A DNA stretch of 34,215 nt from JBBQVS01 sp964250765 (GCA_964250765.1 CAXUHF010000052.1:1-34215); one strand, 5' to 3'; shown: positions 22,584 to 32,318, counted from the first letter of the stretch. Translations and numbers: made by a program. Notes: generated from the letters alone by a model not told the origin.

Positions 22584-22910
22584 ATGCTTCCCCCAAAATG
22601 GTTATACTATTTATTGTTGCTTGTCGTCTTTGAATTGTTGGCTGATGTGCTGGCAAAGCAGTTCGCGGTGAGTGGTAAATATGTGTTCGCTGTCCTTTCG
22701 ATTATTGGCTTCATTGCCGCGAATACGGCGTGGTTGATTAGTTTGCGTACTGGTGCCGAACTGAGCAAGGGTGCTGTGCTTTTCTCGGTTCTTTCTGGCA
22801 TAGGTGCGGTGCTTATCGGTGTATTTGCCTATCATGAGAAGACGACGCCGTATCAAATTATTGGGTTGGTACTGGGAATTGCTGCAATTGCATTCCTTTC
22901 TATTGAGTAG
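22584..22910 (+). CDS. Small multidrug resistance (SMR)-like transporter
   Basis: This 108-residue protein has four membrane helices. The first holds a central glutamate, E17 (VVFELLADVLAK), in the place of EmrE E14, the proton/drug site. GAELSKGAVLFSVLSGIGAVLIGVFAYHE in helix 3 follows the SMR pattern, and PYQIIGLVLGIAAIAFLS is helix 4. SMR proteins work as dimers exchanging protons for cations or guanidinium compounds. Partner and substrate are unknown. It is co-oriented with the Lrp gene 20 bp upstream. Confidence 0.8.
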   Translation: MLPPKWLYYLLLLVVFELLADVLAKQFAVSGKYVFAVLSIIGFIAANTAWLISLRTGAELSKGAVLFSVLSGIGAVLIGVFAYHEKTTPYQIIGLVLGIAAIAFLSIE

Positions 22911-22922
22911 TACGTATACAAA

Positions 22923-22946
22923 CTATGTATTGCATGTCATACATAG
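22923..22946. repeat. 8-bp inverted repeat after the SMR-like gene
   Basis: CTATGTAT (22923-22930) and ATACATAG (22939-22946) pair perfectly around an eight-base loop. The stem is AT-rich and lacks a T-run, so it is a weak terminator candidate or an operator. Confidence 0.35.
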
Positions 22947-22995
22947 ATACGCTATGATTACTTAGGTGACATGACGAAAAAGAAAAAGTTTCATA

Positions 22996-23020
22996 CCCCT
23001 ATGCGGCTTAGCGATAGGGG
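22996..23020 (+). other. Hairpin in the mfd leader
   Basis: CCCCTAT (22996-23002) and ATAGGGG (23014-23020) are perfect arms around an 11-base loop, ending 28 bases before the GGAGG ribosome site of mfd. It may be a terminator remnant for the upstream operon or part of a regulated leader. Confidence 0.45.
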
Positions 23021-23058
23021 CATATCCTATTGCTTGACTGTGCTTGTTGGAGGAAGAT

Positions 23059-26000
23059 GTGACCCTACAGGGATTACTCGCGTTGCTGACACAGCGACCA
23101 GAATATAGACGTTTGTTAGAGCAGATTCGCAATGCGGACGGTCTACCTGCTCTAACAGGTATTAATGAATCGGCTCATCCATATGTTGTAGCGGCGATTG
23201 CGCAAACCTTAAAACAACCGCTCCTGTTTGTGGTCAGCGATGAGACACAGGCAAGCCAGATCGTTGAGACGCTCAAACAATTTGTACCCACTCCTGATGA
23301 TGTGCTATGCCTCCCTGACCGCGATGCCCTTCCCTATGAGCGGCTTATCAGTAACGCGGCAACAACACAGGAACGTATGCAAGCTCTTATCGCGCTGGTA
23401 CAGAAAGAGCGTACTCCTCTTGTGGTCTGTTCTGCACGCACGTTGACACAACTCGTTATTCCACCACAAGAGTTAGCAGGGAGCCTTTTCACACTGAAAA
23501 CCGCGCAGGAAGTAGACCTAACGATGATGTTAGAGCATCTCTACAATCTTGGCTACACACCTGTTGCTGAAGTGGAAGAGCCGGGGCAGTTCAGTCATCG
23601 TGGTGGTATCGTTGATCTTTTCCCACCGACATTGCCACGTCCAATTCGCGTAGAATTTTTTGGTGACGAAATAGAGTCATTACGCACGTTCGACCAGGAA
23701 ACACAGCGTTCGTTGAATCCTGTCTCGACCTGTATCATTGGACCCGCACGTGAGGCTCTACCAACTCGTGGGCCAGAAGCTGTTCAAGTCCTGACGGATC
23801 TGGATAGTTCTATGCTCAATCGTGACGCGGAAGAGCGTTGGAAGCAAAACATAGACGAGTTGCGTCAGAAGCATTCCTTCGACGATATCGCGTTTTATCT
23901 GCCCTACCTGCATAGTCAGGCTACAGTACTCGATTATCTACCACGCAATGGCTTGCTTGTCTTCAATAACCCGACAAATGCACAAAATCGTATTCGGGAA
24001 CTTGACGATCAGGCACATGAGATAAAAGAGCGTTTAGAGCAGGAACACGAAAACCCTACACGTTTGCGCGATATGTATGTAAGTTGGAACGCATTAGAGC
24101 CGCAGTTACAGCAGCGTCGTCAACTTCAATTCGCTGACGCACTCTCTGCCGCCGAGGGCGATTTTGACCTCAGCCAACACGGTGGAACAGAGCACCTTAT
24201 GCCATCATTTAGCAGTGCTAACTCCTATGGTGGACGCTTACGTGCGTTTGTGCAAGATTGTCGTAAGGCACTGGATAATCGAGAACGCGTAGTAATTGTT
24301 ACGGCGCAGGCACGGCGTATGGCGGAGGTGTTGAGCGATGAGAGTATCCTGGGCGAGAAAGCGATTCATGTCAGTGCTGGCACAAATATCTTGCAGTTGC
24401 CCGATGCTGGAACGTTGGTGCTGCTACAGGGACAATTAACGGAGGGATGGCAATCTCATTCGCTGGGCTTGCATATCTATACCGATACTGAGATTTTCGG
24501 CTGGTCAAAACGACGAAATATGCAACGTCGTAAACCTGTCACACCCGCGTCATTTCTTGCCGAGGTCAATCCTGGCGATTATGTGGTACATCAAGAGCAC
24601 GGTATTGGTCGCTTTGAGGGCTTGGTCAAAATGAATATGACGGGAGTTGAGCGCGAATACCTGCTTATTCACTATGCCGGTACTGATCGCTTATATATTC
24701 CGACAGATCAACTTGATCGTGTGACGCGATACATAGGCATGGGTGAGGCTGTGCCTGCTCTGAGTAAGCTGGGCACAACCGAGTGGACGCGGGCCAAATC
24801 GAAGGTAAAAGAAGGCGTACAGGATATCGCACGCGACCTGCTACGGTTGTATAGTGCGCGTGAAGCAGCCCCCGGACATGCATTTCCATCTGATGCAGAG
24901 CAGCCGTGGCTACAGGAACTCGAAGATGCATTTCCCTATGACGAAACACCCGATCAAGAACGAGCGATTGAGGAAGTGAAGGCTGATATGGAACGGCCTC
25001 GTCCTATGGACCGTCTTGTATGTGGTGATGTTGGCTACGGGAAGACAGAAGTTGCGTTACGTGCTGCATTTAAGGCTGTATTAGATCAGAGACAAGTGGC
25101 AGTGCTTGTTCCAACGACAATTCTGGCCTTACAGCACTACAATACATTTCGAGAGCGACTGAAGGCGTATCCTGTGCGTGTCGAGTTATTGAGTCGTTTT
25201 CGTTCCGAGAAAGAGCAGAAGCAGGTCCTAGAAGACCTCGCATTTGGTAAGGTCGATGTAGTTATCGGTACACATCGTCTCCTACAAAAAGATGTAATTT
25301 TCTTCAACCTGGGGTTGCTGATTGTGGACGAAGAGCAGAGGTTCGGTGTTGTTCATAAAGAACGCCTCAAGCAGTTACGGAGCGAAATTGATGTACTCAC
25401 GATGACTGCAACGCCGATTCCACGCACCATGCATATGGCGCTGGTGAACCTGCGCGACATGAGCGTTATCGAGACGCCTCCACAGGAACGCCTACCAATT
25501 CGCACGGTCATTCGTGAGTATGATGACGCGCTGATACGAGAGTCTATTCTGCGTGAGATTGATCGCGGTGGTCAGGTCTTTTTTGTGCATAACCGTGTGC
25601 AAGGCATTCAAGTGATTGCCCAAAAGTTGCAAAGGCTTATTCCAGAGGCTCGCGTGATTGTTGGACATGGACAGATGAACGAAGAACAGTTGGAACGTGT
25701 CATGATCGACTTCTCTAATGGAGAATATGACGTACTCGTTTCGACGACGATTATTGAAAATGGCCTCGATATTCCTAATGCCAATACAATTATCGTCAAT
25801 AATGCTGCCTTCTTTGGCCTCTCACAACTCTACCAATTGCGTGGACGTGTTGGACGTGCGACACAACAGGCGTATGCGTACTTCTTTTATAGCAAGGACG
25901 CAAAGCTGACACAGATACAAGAGAAACGCCTACGTGCTATCTTCGAGGCGACAGAGCTAGGCGCAGGCTTCCGTATCGCTATGAAAGACCTGGAAATTCG

Positions 26001-26568
26001 CGGTGCAGGTAACTTGCTTGGGTCTGAGCAATCTGGCTCAATGAACTCGGTAGGCTTCGATTTGTACTGTAAGCTTCTTGCAGAGTCAATTCAAGAGATG
26101 CAAGGGCAACAAAGCGAACTTGCGACGGTGAGTACGACGGTTGACCTACCATTGGATTCGTTCTTACCGGACGACTATATTGGTGATCGCACACTCAAGG
26201 TAAATTTTTATCAGCGTTTAGCACATCTGAGTACACCGGAGCAGGTTGAGACAATGACCGCCGAAATGACTGATCGTTTTGGCACACCTCCTCTTTCAGT
26301 ACAAAATCTGATTACACTGGTGCGACTGAAGGTTGAGGCATCGCGCTTGGGCTTTGAGTCTATTGCGATTAAGGATAACGAATTAGTGCTTACGGTGAAG
26401 CGAACCATTGTGCCTAATCGCATCATACTCTACCGTCGTTTCCGTAACGAAGCGCGGGTTCAGCAAGGTATTATTCGTATTCCAAAACGTCTTTTGGGAC
26501 AAAACTGGCTGGGGCAGCTACAAGAGTTATTGCCAGCAATTACAACAACAGCATCATCGACAGCCTAA
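23059..26568 (+). CDS. mfd: Transcription-repair coupling factor Mfd
   Basis: Mfd removes RNA polymerase stalled at DNA damage and recruits the UvrA/B excision repair machinery. Domains run in the usual order. A UvrB-like N-terminus holds FSHRGGIVDLFPP (about residue 180). The RNA polymerase-binding region begins at GDYVVHQEHGIGRFEGL (about 506). The RecG-like motor has Walker A GDVGYGKTE (about 656), DEEQRFGV (about 757), TMTATPIPRTMH and QLRGRVGR. The C-terminal TRCF domain follows. A TTG at 23044 is also in frame, but GGAGG at 23049-23053 overlaps that reading; the GTG at 23059, five bases later, is preferred (1169 residues). Its stop overlaps the convergent gene's stop. Confidence 0.97.
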   Translation: MTLQGLLALLTQRPEYRRLLEQIRNADGLPALTGINESAHPYVVAAIAQTLKQPLLFVVSDETQASQIVETLKQFVPTPDDVLCLPDRDALPYERLISNAATTQERMQALIALVQKERTPLVVCSARTLTQLVIPPQELAGSLFTLKTAQEVDLTMMLEHLYNLGYTPVAEVEEPGQFSHRGGIVDLFPPTLPRPIRVEFFGDEIESLRTFDQETQRSLNPVSTCIIGPAREALPTRGPEAVQVLTDLDSSMLNRDAEERWKQNIDELRQKHSFDDIAFYLPYLHSQATVLDYLPRNGLLVFNNPTNAQNRIRELDDQAHEIKERLEQEHENPTRLRDMYVSWNALEPQLQQRRQLQFADALSAAEGDFDLSQHGGTEHLMPSFSSANSYGGRLRAFVQDCRKALDNRERVVIVTAQARRMAEVLSDESILGEKAIHVSAGTNILQLPDAGTLVLLQGQLTEGWQSHSLGLHIYTDTEIFGWSKRRNMQRRKPVTPASFLAEVNPGDYVVHQEHGIGRFEGLVKMNMTGVEREYLLIHYAGTDRLYIPTDQLDRVTRYIGMGEAVPALSKLGTTEWTRAKSKVKEGVQDIARDLLRLYSAREAAPGHAFPSDAEQPWLQELEDAFPYDETPDQERAIEEVKADMERPRPMDRLVCGDVGYGKTEVALRAAFKAVLDQRQVAVLVPTTILALQHYNTFRERLKAYPVRVELLSRFRSEKEQKQVLEDLAFGKVDVVIGTHRLLQKDVIFFNLGLLIVDEEQRFGVVHKERLKQLRSEIDVLTMTATPIPRTMHMALVNLRDMSVIETPPQERLPIRTVIREYDDALIRESILREIDRGGQVFFVHNRVQGIQVIAQKLQRLIPEARVIVGHGQMNEEQLERVMIDFSNGEYDVLVSTTIIENGLDIPNANTIIVNNAAFFGLSQLYQLRGRVGRATQQAYAYFFYSKDAKLTQIQEKRLRAIFEATELGAGFRIAMKDLEIRGAGNLLGSEQSGSMNSVGFDLYCKLLAESIQEMQGQQSELATVSTTVDLPLDSFLPDDYIGDRTLKVNFYQRLAHLSTPEQVETMTAEMTDRFGTPPLSVQNLITLVRLKVEASRLGFESIAIKDNELVLTVKRTIVPNRIILYRRFRNEARVQQGIIRIPKRLLGQNWLGQLQELLPAITTTASSTA

Positions 26569-27929
26569 CGTTTTGTATGCATGAGATGAAATGTGAGTGC
26601 CTGTTTGTAATCGAGCACGCTGACTCGACCATTTTTGATTACTTGATTTGCAAGGTTCAGTAGAGTGGAAACCACTTGTAGACGTGTATCGTCGTAACGC
26701 TCTTGATGATGTAACATCTCTAAAAGCTGCGGAGGACTCTGATCTACTATCTCTAGTCCTGAATGGACGGCTTCAACACGCAACCAAATAATGAGTTGAT
26801 GACGCAGTTGCTCAAAAATCGCAATATCGTCATCACCAACTTGCATCAATGAGCCGTCAAGCTTCTCACGTTTACTTACCGTTGTAGAAGACGCGACGAG
26901 CGAAGCTGTAGGCGCGGTAGTCTGTAGCGCACTTTGTGTATCTTCGATAGGTGTTACAGGTGCCGCAGGCGAAGATACAGGTGACTGTACTGGAGTTGCG
27001 GAACGAGCCAGGTTTACAGGCTCAGCCGATTTTGTAGAGAGTATTGATGTTGAAGCTAATGGCTCATTCGTTACTGGTATTACAGGTGTTGGTATCTCTT
27101 GCTTCCGTACAGGAGTAGCAGTTGATGAAGCTACCGATGCCGCAGGTGTGAGAGGTGTAGAGGGACGTTGCGGTGTCATATTCGGTAGTGACGTTGGATT
27201 TAATGGAGCAGTACTCTTCGTGCTTTGTGAAGGTGACGTAGTAGTGTGTCCGTTTTTCTGTGCTTTGCTTCCATTCACTTGTGCAGATTCTGGTTCAACG
27301 CGAAGGGAACTCGTACGGTTCGTTCTTCGCTGAGGACTGCTTGTTGTGGGTGTCGCTACACTCTCGCTTGGTGGTGTTGATGTTTTGACTTCGCCGCGTA
27401 GCTCCTGTAGCTGTTGCTGCAACGACATTGTAGTCATTACAACCTGCTCCCATGCTGGCTCAGTGTATCCTTTTCCTGCTATAGTCCAGGAGATAGGCTG
27501 TCTTGGACTCCCAAAAGGAGGTATTCCCTGACGGTCCTGACGTTGACCTGTGATATGATTACGCAACCCTTGCGCGACTGTGGTGGACGTAGACGTAATC
27601 AACATGCGCACGTCTGACATGCGCTTACGACCCTGCTCACCAAAGAAACTGCGATTGCGTTGTACAAACTGGATAAACAGACGTTCAATAGAGCGTTGAA
27701 AATCAGGTGACATCAAGTCAACGCGGTTCCATGCGGTAAAATCTACTGAACTCAAGTACAGCCATACCTCTTGACGCTTAGCACGATCAACTGGACGCAT
27801 CCGCAGTGAGTCGGTACGATAATCAAAGAAACGTGGATAGCAGAAGTTAGCAATAATAGTCTCTGCCAATTCTGCTTTCAAACGCGCCACTTCTGCTGCT
27901 GGAAGTTGGCCTAAATATATACCCGTCAC
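26565..27929 (-). CDS. Two-domain protein of unknown function with Ser/Thr/Pro linker
   Basis: No family is recognised in this 454-residue protein. Residues 1-195 look like a folded, mostly helical domain (EVARLKAELAETIIANFCYPRFFDYRTDSL and a charged SVDFTAWNRVDLM region). Residues 200-355 are low complexity, rich in Ser, Thr, Pro and Ala. Residues 360-454 form a second folded, helical domain (IAIFEQLRHQLIIWLRVEAVHSGLE). No signal peptide or membrane helix is seen. It starts at a GTG with AAAGAGG five bases before. Its stop codon overlaps that of mfd (26565-26568), with no room for a terminator between. Confidence 0.75.
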   Translation of the reverse strand: MTGIYLGQLPAAEVARLKAELAETIIANFCYPRFFDYRTDSLRMRPVDRAKRQEVWLYLSSVDFTAWNRVDLMSPDFQRSIERLFIQFVQRNRSFFGEQGRKRMSDVRMLITSTSTTVAQGLRNHITGQRQDRQGIPPFGSPRQPISWTIAGKGYTEPAWEQVVMTTMSLQQQLQELRGEVKTSTPPSESVATPTTSSPQRRTNRTSSLRVEPESAQVNGSKAQKNGHTTTSPSQSTKSTAPLNPTSLPNMTPQRPSTPLTPAASVASSTATPVRKQEIPTPVIPVTNEPLASTSILSTKSAEPVNLARSATPVQSPVSSPAAPVTPIEDTQSALQTTAPTASLVASSTTVSKREKLDGSLMQVGDDDIAIFEQLRHQLIIWLRVEAVHSGLEIVDQSPPQLLEMLHHQERYDDTRLQVVSTLLNLANQVIKNGRVSVLDYKQALTFHLMHTKR

Positions 27930-27989
27930 GTCAACCTCTTTCGTACTACTACGTCTTATATCAAATAGAGTTCCTTGCGTTCAAATATA

Positions 27990-30215
27990 TCATGCAACCG
28001 TGCGAATTGCCATAATTTGTACAGCTTTCCTATTCTGCGTCAGGGAAACACTGGATGGAGCATGCACAATTTGCAGTGGGAGCCGAGCGTTTATATCCAT
28101 TATTGTGCTTCCGTTTTGTACTAAAGGTACAAGTGCAATAGCTACATGAGCTGTACCCACTGGCACACGGTTTGCTTGCACATTAAATAATCTACTTGTC
28201 AAGCGTATCAGAGTGCCAGGCTTGAGTGTATCTGTTTGACACCATGATACAGCAGGAAAATCCGCTGTACCTTGATATTCTTTACCGTTTTTGTCTGTCA
28301 TAAATGTTACAACCTGTAGTGGCGTACTGAGCGGTGTAATAATTTTCCAGTATGTTGTCACGGACATAGAATCGCTACTGACACTAAACGGTTTAGGTGC
28401 ATCTATACTAGAGCCAATCAGGTCCATTGTGGCTTGCGAGGTTTTAGGGTCCATGAACGCCACATCTACACGATTTTTTATGCTGTTCGATGACACGTTG
28501 ATATAAGAACAAAAACTGGTCGGCAAATTCGGCAACACTAACACATTACTTGTAGACGCGCCTGGTTGTATAGGTGAAAATGCAGAAATACCTGGAGCAG
28601 GCAGTCCGCGCTTCAACAATAAATAGCCATCACGTGCGACCACGATACCATAATTTCCGTTGAGCATCACACTTTTGGCTTCGTTAATATAGTCGTTAGA
28701 GCCATAGAACGGTGTAATATCGCTCGTTGTATCAAGGAAGATATAATCAGCCACAGTATCACCATAAGGAAATTGATAGATGTGCGAGCGATGGCTTATG
28801 TGCGGAATAAGATTTGACTGCGCCGAGACAGACGCCGTTGGCGGAATCATATTTATAATTGGTTGAACTGAGTCATAATGGGCCTGTTGCATAGGCCATT
28901 TGAACTCTTGCGAAAACGGGGCTGTGCCACGCTCATAGTCAGCATGATACACCGAAAAGAGAATCAAACATAGCGATGCAAGTAGAATACCACTATGTGC
29001 AATCCAGTCTGCGCGTTTAGCAGGAAAGGAAAAGTTGTTGTTCCTGTGTTCCATTTGTATACGAAGCCAAGCAAGAATTTTTTGCACAAGCCAGACGATA
29101 AGTACTAATGCTTCGATAGTTGAGAAAATCAGAACAGGTATCATTTCAGCATCATATTGGTAGAGACCACTATATTGGCTTGGGTCGTTGCTGAGCAAAT
29201 TCAAAGCTAATGTTGGCAACGCAAGTATCCATATCCAAGGCGCGAGGAGCGCAAGATAAGCAGTGGGCGCGAAGAGAGTACGCAAATAAATAAAGTGGTC
29301 ATGTTCAAATACATGCTGTTTGAGAATGCTCACGGGATGAAGCAGAATGTTTTTAGCAATTTGTAAAGGACCACTTCCAAGATATGTATAGCGTGATGTC
29401 AAAAGAGAATGACCTGTGGGACTTGAAATATGGACAACGTATAAGCCAATGCCCGTCCAAATAGCTGCCAGCAGAACCAATGCTAAGCCACTACGCCAAC
29501 GCCGTTGAAATAGAACGGACCAAAGACCATATAAAGCAACGACAATAGGTATCTCTTCTTTGCAGCCCATCGCAAGAATAGCAAAGACAAAAAGCCAAAC
29601 TGTACGACGCGTGTACATAAAATAAAGCGTAAAGAGTAATAGTGAGGCAGTGAGCGTGACCGCGTGAAAATCAAATATTGTGGCCCACTGTAAGGCAGGA
29701 TATAAAAGATAGAGTGCCGCAATCGCAACACTCGCTAACTCGCTCCGTAGTCGTAAACGCGCGAGCCAGAATGCTGGAAACGCACCACTAGCAACAACCA
29801 GCGTTTGTATAATTTGCAACGTCTTAGGATTGGGCGCGACAAGATAGGACAGAGAGATGAGCAAAAGCGTTGGTTCAAAATGAATAGCAAAACGCGAAAT
29901 ACCAGCTAAATTGAGATTGCCATAACAATTTGTGTCACTTATAGGATTGCAAATAGATTGATGAAAAAACTGTCCGTGCCAAACACTCCACAGTGCTTGA
30001 TCCATAATTCCAAGGTCTTCCCCATGAGTAAGAAACGCGTCATGCTGACCAGTGTTGAAAAGAATGAAAAATATACTAAATGCGAGTGCGAAGAGCGCAA
30101 CGGCTACTGTAGCAATCCAAAACATAGATGTGCGCGACATTGGTTCAGGGGATGGATAAAGATAGAGACCATTCAACAAAATAGACAGCCGTTTACGCCA
30201 GCCTTCATTATTCAT
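27990..30215 (-). CDS. DUF2079 polytopic membrane protein (GT-C-like)
   Basis: This 741-residue membrane protein starts with a short cytosolic tail, then about ten or more hydrophobic segments to residue 400, then a large soluble outer domain to the end. HGEDLGIMDQALWSVWHG (about residues 58-75) in the first outer loop is the DUF2079 hallmark. The acidic pair there is where GT-C glycosyltransferases keep catalytic residues, so a lipid-linked sugar transferase role is plausible but unproven. The GTG at 30224 is inside the ribosome site; the ATG at 30215, eight bases after AAAGGAGG, is the start. It overlaps the UPF0104 gene by 8 bp and is the last gene of the operon. Confidence 0.88.
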   Translation of the reverse strand: MNNEGWRKRLSILLNGLYLYPSPEPMSRTSMFWIATVAVALFALAFSIFFILFNTGQHDAFLTHGEDLGIMDQALWSVWHGQFFHQSICNPISDTNCYGNLNLAGISRFAIHFEPTLLLISLSYLVAPNPKTLQIIQTLVVASGAFPAFWLARLRLRSELASVAIAALYLLYPALQWATIFDFHAVTLTASLLLFTLYFMYTRRTVWLFVFAILAMGCKEEIPIVVALYGLWSVLFQRRWRSGLALVLLAAIWTGIGLYVVHISSPTGHSLLTSRYTYLGSGPLQIAKNILLHPVSILKQHVFEHDHFIYLRTLFAPTAYLALLAPWIWILALPTLALNLLSNDPSQYSGLYQYDAEMIPVLIFSTIEALVLIVWLVQKILAWLRIQMEHRNNNFSFPAKRADWIAHSGILLASLCLILFSVYHADYERGTAPFSQEFKWPMQQAHYDSVQPIINMIPPTASVSAQSNLIPHISHRSHIYQFPYGDTVADYIFLDTTSDITPFYGSNDYINEAKSVMLNGNYGIVVARDGYLLLKRGLPAPGISAFSPIQPGASTSNVLVLPNLPTSFCSYINVSSNSIKNRVDVAFMDPKTSQATMDLIGSSIDAPKPFSVSSDSMSVTTYWKIITPLSTPLQVVTFMTDKNGKEYQGTADFPAVSWCQTDTLKPGTLIRLTSRLFNVQANRVPVGTAHVAIALVPLVQNGSTIMDINARLPLQIVHAPSSVSLTQNRKAVQIMAIRTVA

Positions 30216-31239
30216 GTATGGCACCTCCTTTCAGAGGGACTTGAGGAGTGGAGCGTGCTTGTTGTTCTTCTTGTTGCATGGCCTGCATCTGTTGTCTACC
30301 TGCAAGATAAGCGATGCTTACGCACACAAGTTCAGCAAGTGTGGATACGAGCCGAGAAAGAACAGCGATAATGGGGCCGAGCGCGAGAGGAAGCGTTGAG
30401 AGAGACAGTACAAAAAGGCCACTTATTGCTCCTTCACGGAAACCGAGACCACTAGGTGTGATAAAGCTTACAAAGCCAATGTCCCAGGCGATAGCATAAA
30501 TACCGATACAGATAGGCAGAGCCGCTAGTGGGAGCGCAGGATAGAGAGCGAGTGTCAAAATATAGAAAGCACTACCAGCGATAATCCAACTAACACACCA
30601 TGCTGCAGTCACAAGCAAAATATCACTATAACGCAAAGTGAGGAGAATAGGGTCTCGTTTCAAAAGACGCAATGCCGTGTTAAGTAGACCCCCAAGGATG
30701 CGTGGGTGTAGAAATACAAGCAGCAAGAGCAGGAGTAGTACGCCGAGAACGACAAGAAACGATTTTCCAACAAGTAACGTGTGTACGCTGCCAACCCCAC
30801 CCCAAAACAATAGGCTACACGCGAAAATAAAGGCTCCGGCTGCAAGCTTCGTAATGAGTTCAACGGTCATGCTGGTAAAGGCAATAGGGCGCGAAACACC
30901 ATATTTCCCAACCCAAAGGATACGTGCAAGAACATGCCACACGTTGCCAGGGATATAGCGCACGAACTCCGAGGCTAAATAAATACGTAGCGATGTACGT
31001 AAGTTGATATGCGAACCTAAACGACTTAATACAGCCTGCCAAATGAGGCCATAAGAAAGTTCTTGCAGCAAGAAGCCGCCGAAGGCCAACGCGATTAACC
31101 AGGGATTCCACTGAAATGGATGTGCTACTAGTTGCTTCCACTGTTCGGCAACAAAACTAAGGAAGAAACCCAATATGACTATAGGCAAACCTATCTGTAA
31201 GATACGTTTGCCAATTCTTTTGAGCGAAGAGGTTTGCAT
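30208..31239 (-). CDS. UPF0104/LPG-synthase-like membrane protein
   Basis: This 343-residue integral membrane protein with about eight helices belongs to the family of the MprF/AglD N-terminal flippase-like region. FVRYIPGNVWHVLARILWVGKYGVSR (about residues 91-116) and the FITPSGLGFREGAI motif (about 256-269) are family signatures. The soluble aminoacyl-transferase domain of MprF is absent. Its ATG overlaps the stop of the GT2 gene (TAATG), so translation is coupled. Such proteins are often found beside polyprenyl-phosphate glycosyltransferases. A role in moving or presenting the lipid-linked sugar is inference. Confidence 0.9.
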   Translation of the reverse strand: MQTSSLKRIGKRILQIGLPIVILGFFLSFVAEQWKQLVAHPFQWNPWLIALAFGGFLLQELSYGLIWQAVLSRLGSHINLRTSLRIYLASEFVRYIPGNVWHVLARILWVGKYGVSRPIAFTSMTVELITKLAAGAFIFACSLLFWGGVGSVHTLLVGKSFLVVLGVLLLLLLLVFLHPRILGGLLNTALRLLKRDPILLTLRYSDILLVTAAWCVSWIIAGSAFYILTLALYPALPLAALPICIGIYAIAWDIGFVSFITPSGLGFREGAISGLFVLSLSTLPLALGPIIAVLSRLVSTLAELVCVSIAYLAGRQQMQAMQQEEQQARSTPQVPLKGGAIHE

Positions 31240-32252
31240 TAGTCTAGTTCCTGCCTGATACTATATTCTTCTCCAGGCTGGAACGCATAATAGCGGATCA
31301 TCTCGCTTTGTAGGCCAGTCAGGATAAATTGCACGCCAAAGATCATGAGCAAGATACCCACAAAGAGCATTGGCTGATTGTGAATAGGCTCGTGAGTAAA
31401 GAATCTGCTCACAATGACGACATATGCATCTATCAAAATGCCGACAAACAATGTCCATAAGCCAAGCGGACCAAAGAGCCTTAAAGGAGTGCGCAGAAAT
31501 GTTGTCAGGAACAGGACATTGAGCAGGTCAATGAGGCCACGAGCGAAACGACGAGCGCCGTACTTGGAAACGCCAAATTTGCGCGGATGATGACGTACTT
31601 TGATCTCGGCAACACGATAGCCACGCCAATGAGCCATAACAGGAATGAAACGATGAAACTCTCCGTACAGCTTGAGATGCGTGTCTTCAATGACCTCACG
31701 GTTATACGCTTTGAAGCCATTATTGATATCATGCAGATGCACACCAGTCATCTTGCTTACCATCCAGTTAAAGATACGCGATGGAAATGTTTTGGAAAGC
31801 GGATCGAGACGTGGAAACTTCCAACCTGAGACAAGATCATAGCCTTCATCGAGTTTCGCAAGAAAGTTTGGTATCTCCGCTGGGTCGTCTTGCAGGTCGC
31901 CATCCATTGTGAAGACCACTTTGCCACGACAACGGCTAAAGCCTGCGACAAGTGCAGGTGTTTTTGAGAAGTTCCGCCGGAAACGAATGACGCGAACAAC
32001 ACCAGGATGTTCACTATAAAGTTTTTCTAGTTCTTTGAATGTATTATCAGTACTGCCATCATCGACAAATATTACTTCGTAACGCTCGCCAGTTCCGTCA
32101 AGTTGAGCCGATAACCTTTCGTAGAGAGGACGTACATTTTGCTGCTCGTTCATAACAGGGACAACAATTGATATAGCAATCTCTGGCAATGGAGTTGCAA
32201 GCGTTGAGGATTGCGGCTCTACTACTCGCGTTGGGACTTCTATCTGCTGCAT
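31239..32252 (-). CDS. Family 2 glycosyltransferase, polyprenyl-phosphate sugar synthase type
   Basis: This 337-residue enzyme has an N-terminal GT-A domain with ISIVVPVMNEQQNV (about residue 28), VDDGSTD (about 64) and the metal site FTMDGDLQDDPAEI (about 114). Two C-terminal membrane helices lie at about residues 233-313. The layout matches DPM1/GtrB/ArnC proteins, which transfer a nucleotide sugar to a polyprenyl phosphate. The donor sugar is unknown. It heads the operon. GGAG is ten bases before the ATG. Confidence 0.93.
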   Translation of the reverse strand: MQQIEVPTRVVEPQSSTLATPLPEIAISIVVPVMNEQQNVRPLYERLSAQLDGTGERYEVIFVDDGSTDNTFKELEKLYSEHPGVVRVIRFRRNFSKTPALVAGFSRCRGKVVFTMDGDLQDDPAEIPNFLAKLDEGYDLVSGWKFPRLDPLSKTFPSRIFNWMVSKMTGVHLHDINNGFKAYNREVIEDTHLKLYGEFHRFIPVMAHWRGYRVAEIKVRHHPRKFGVSKYGARRFARGLIDLLNVLFLTTFLRTPLRLFGPLGLWTLFVGILIDAYVVIVSRFFTHEPIHNQPMLFVGILLMIFGVQFILTGLQSEMIRYYAFQPGEEYSIRQELD

Positions 32253-32318
32253 TTTTACTATTCTCCGCGCATAACCCTATAAAAAATTATATAACTGTCT
32301 ACTCTCTAATTGGCACTT

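Noticed and set aside
27990..30224. GTG start at 30224 for the DUF2079 gene
   Set aside because: The AAAGGAGG ribosome site overlaps that codon; ATG 30215 lies at the proper distance.
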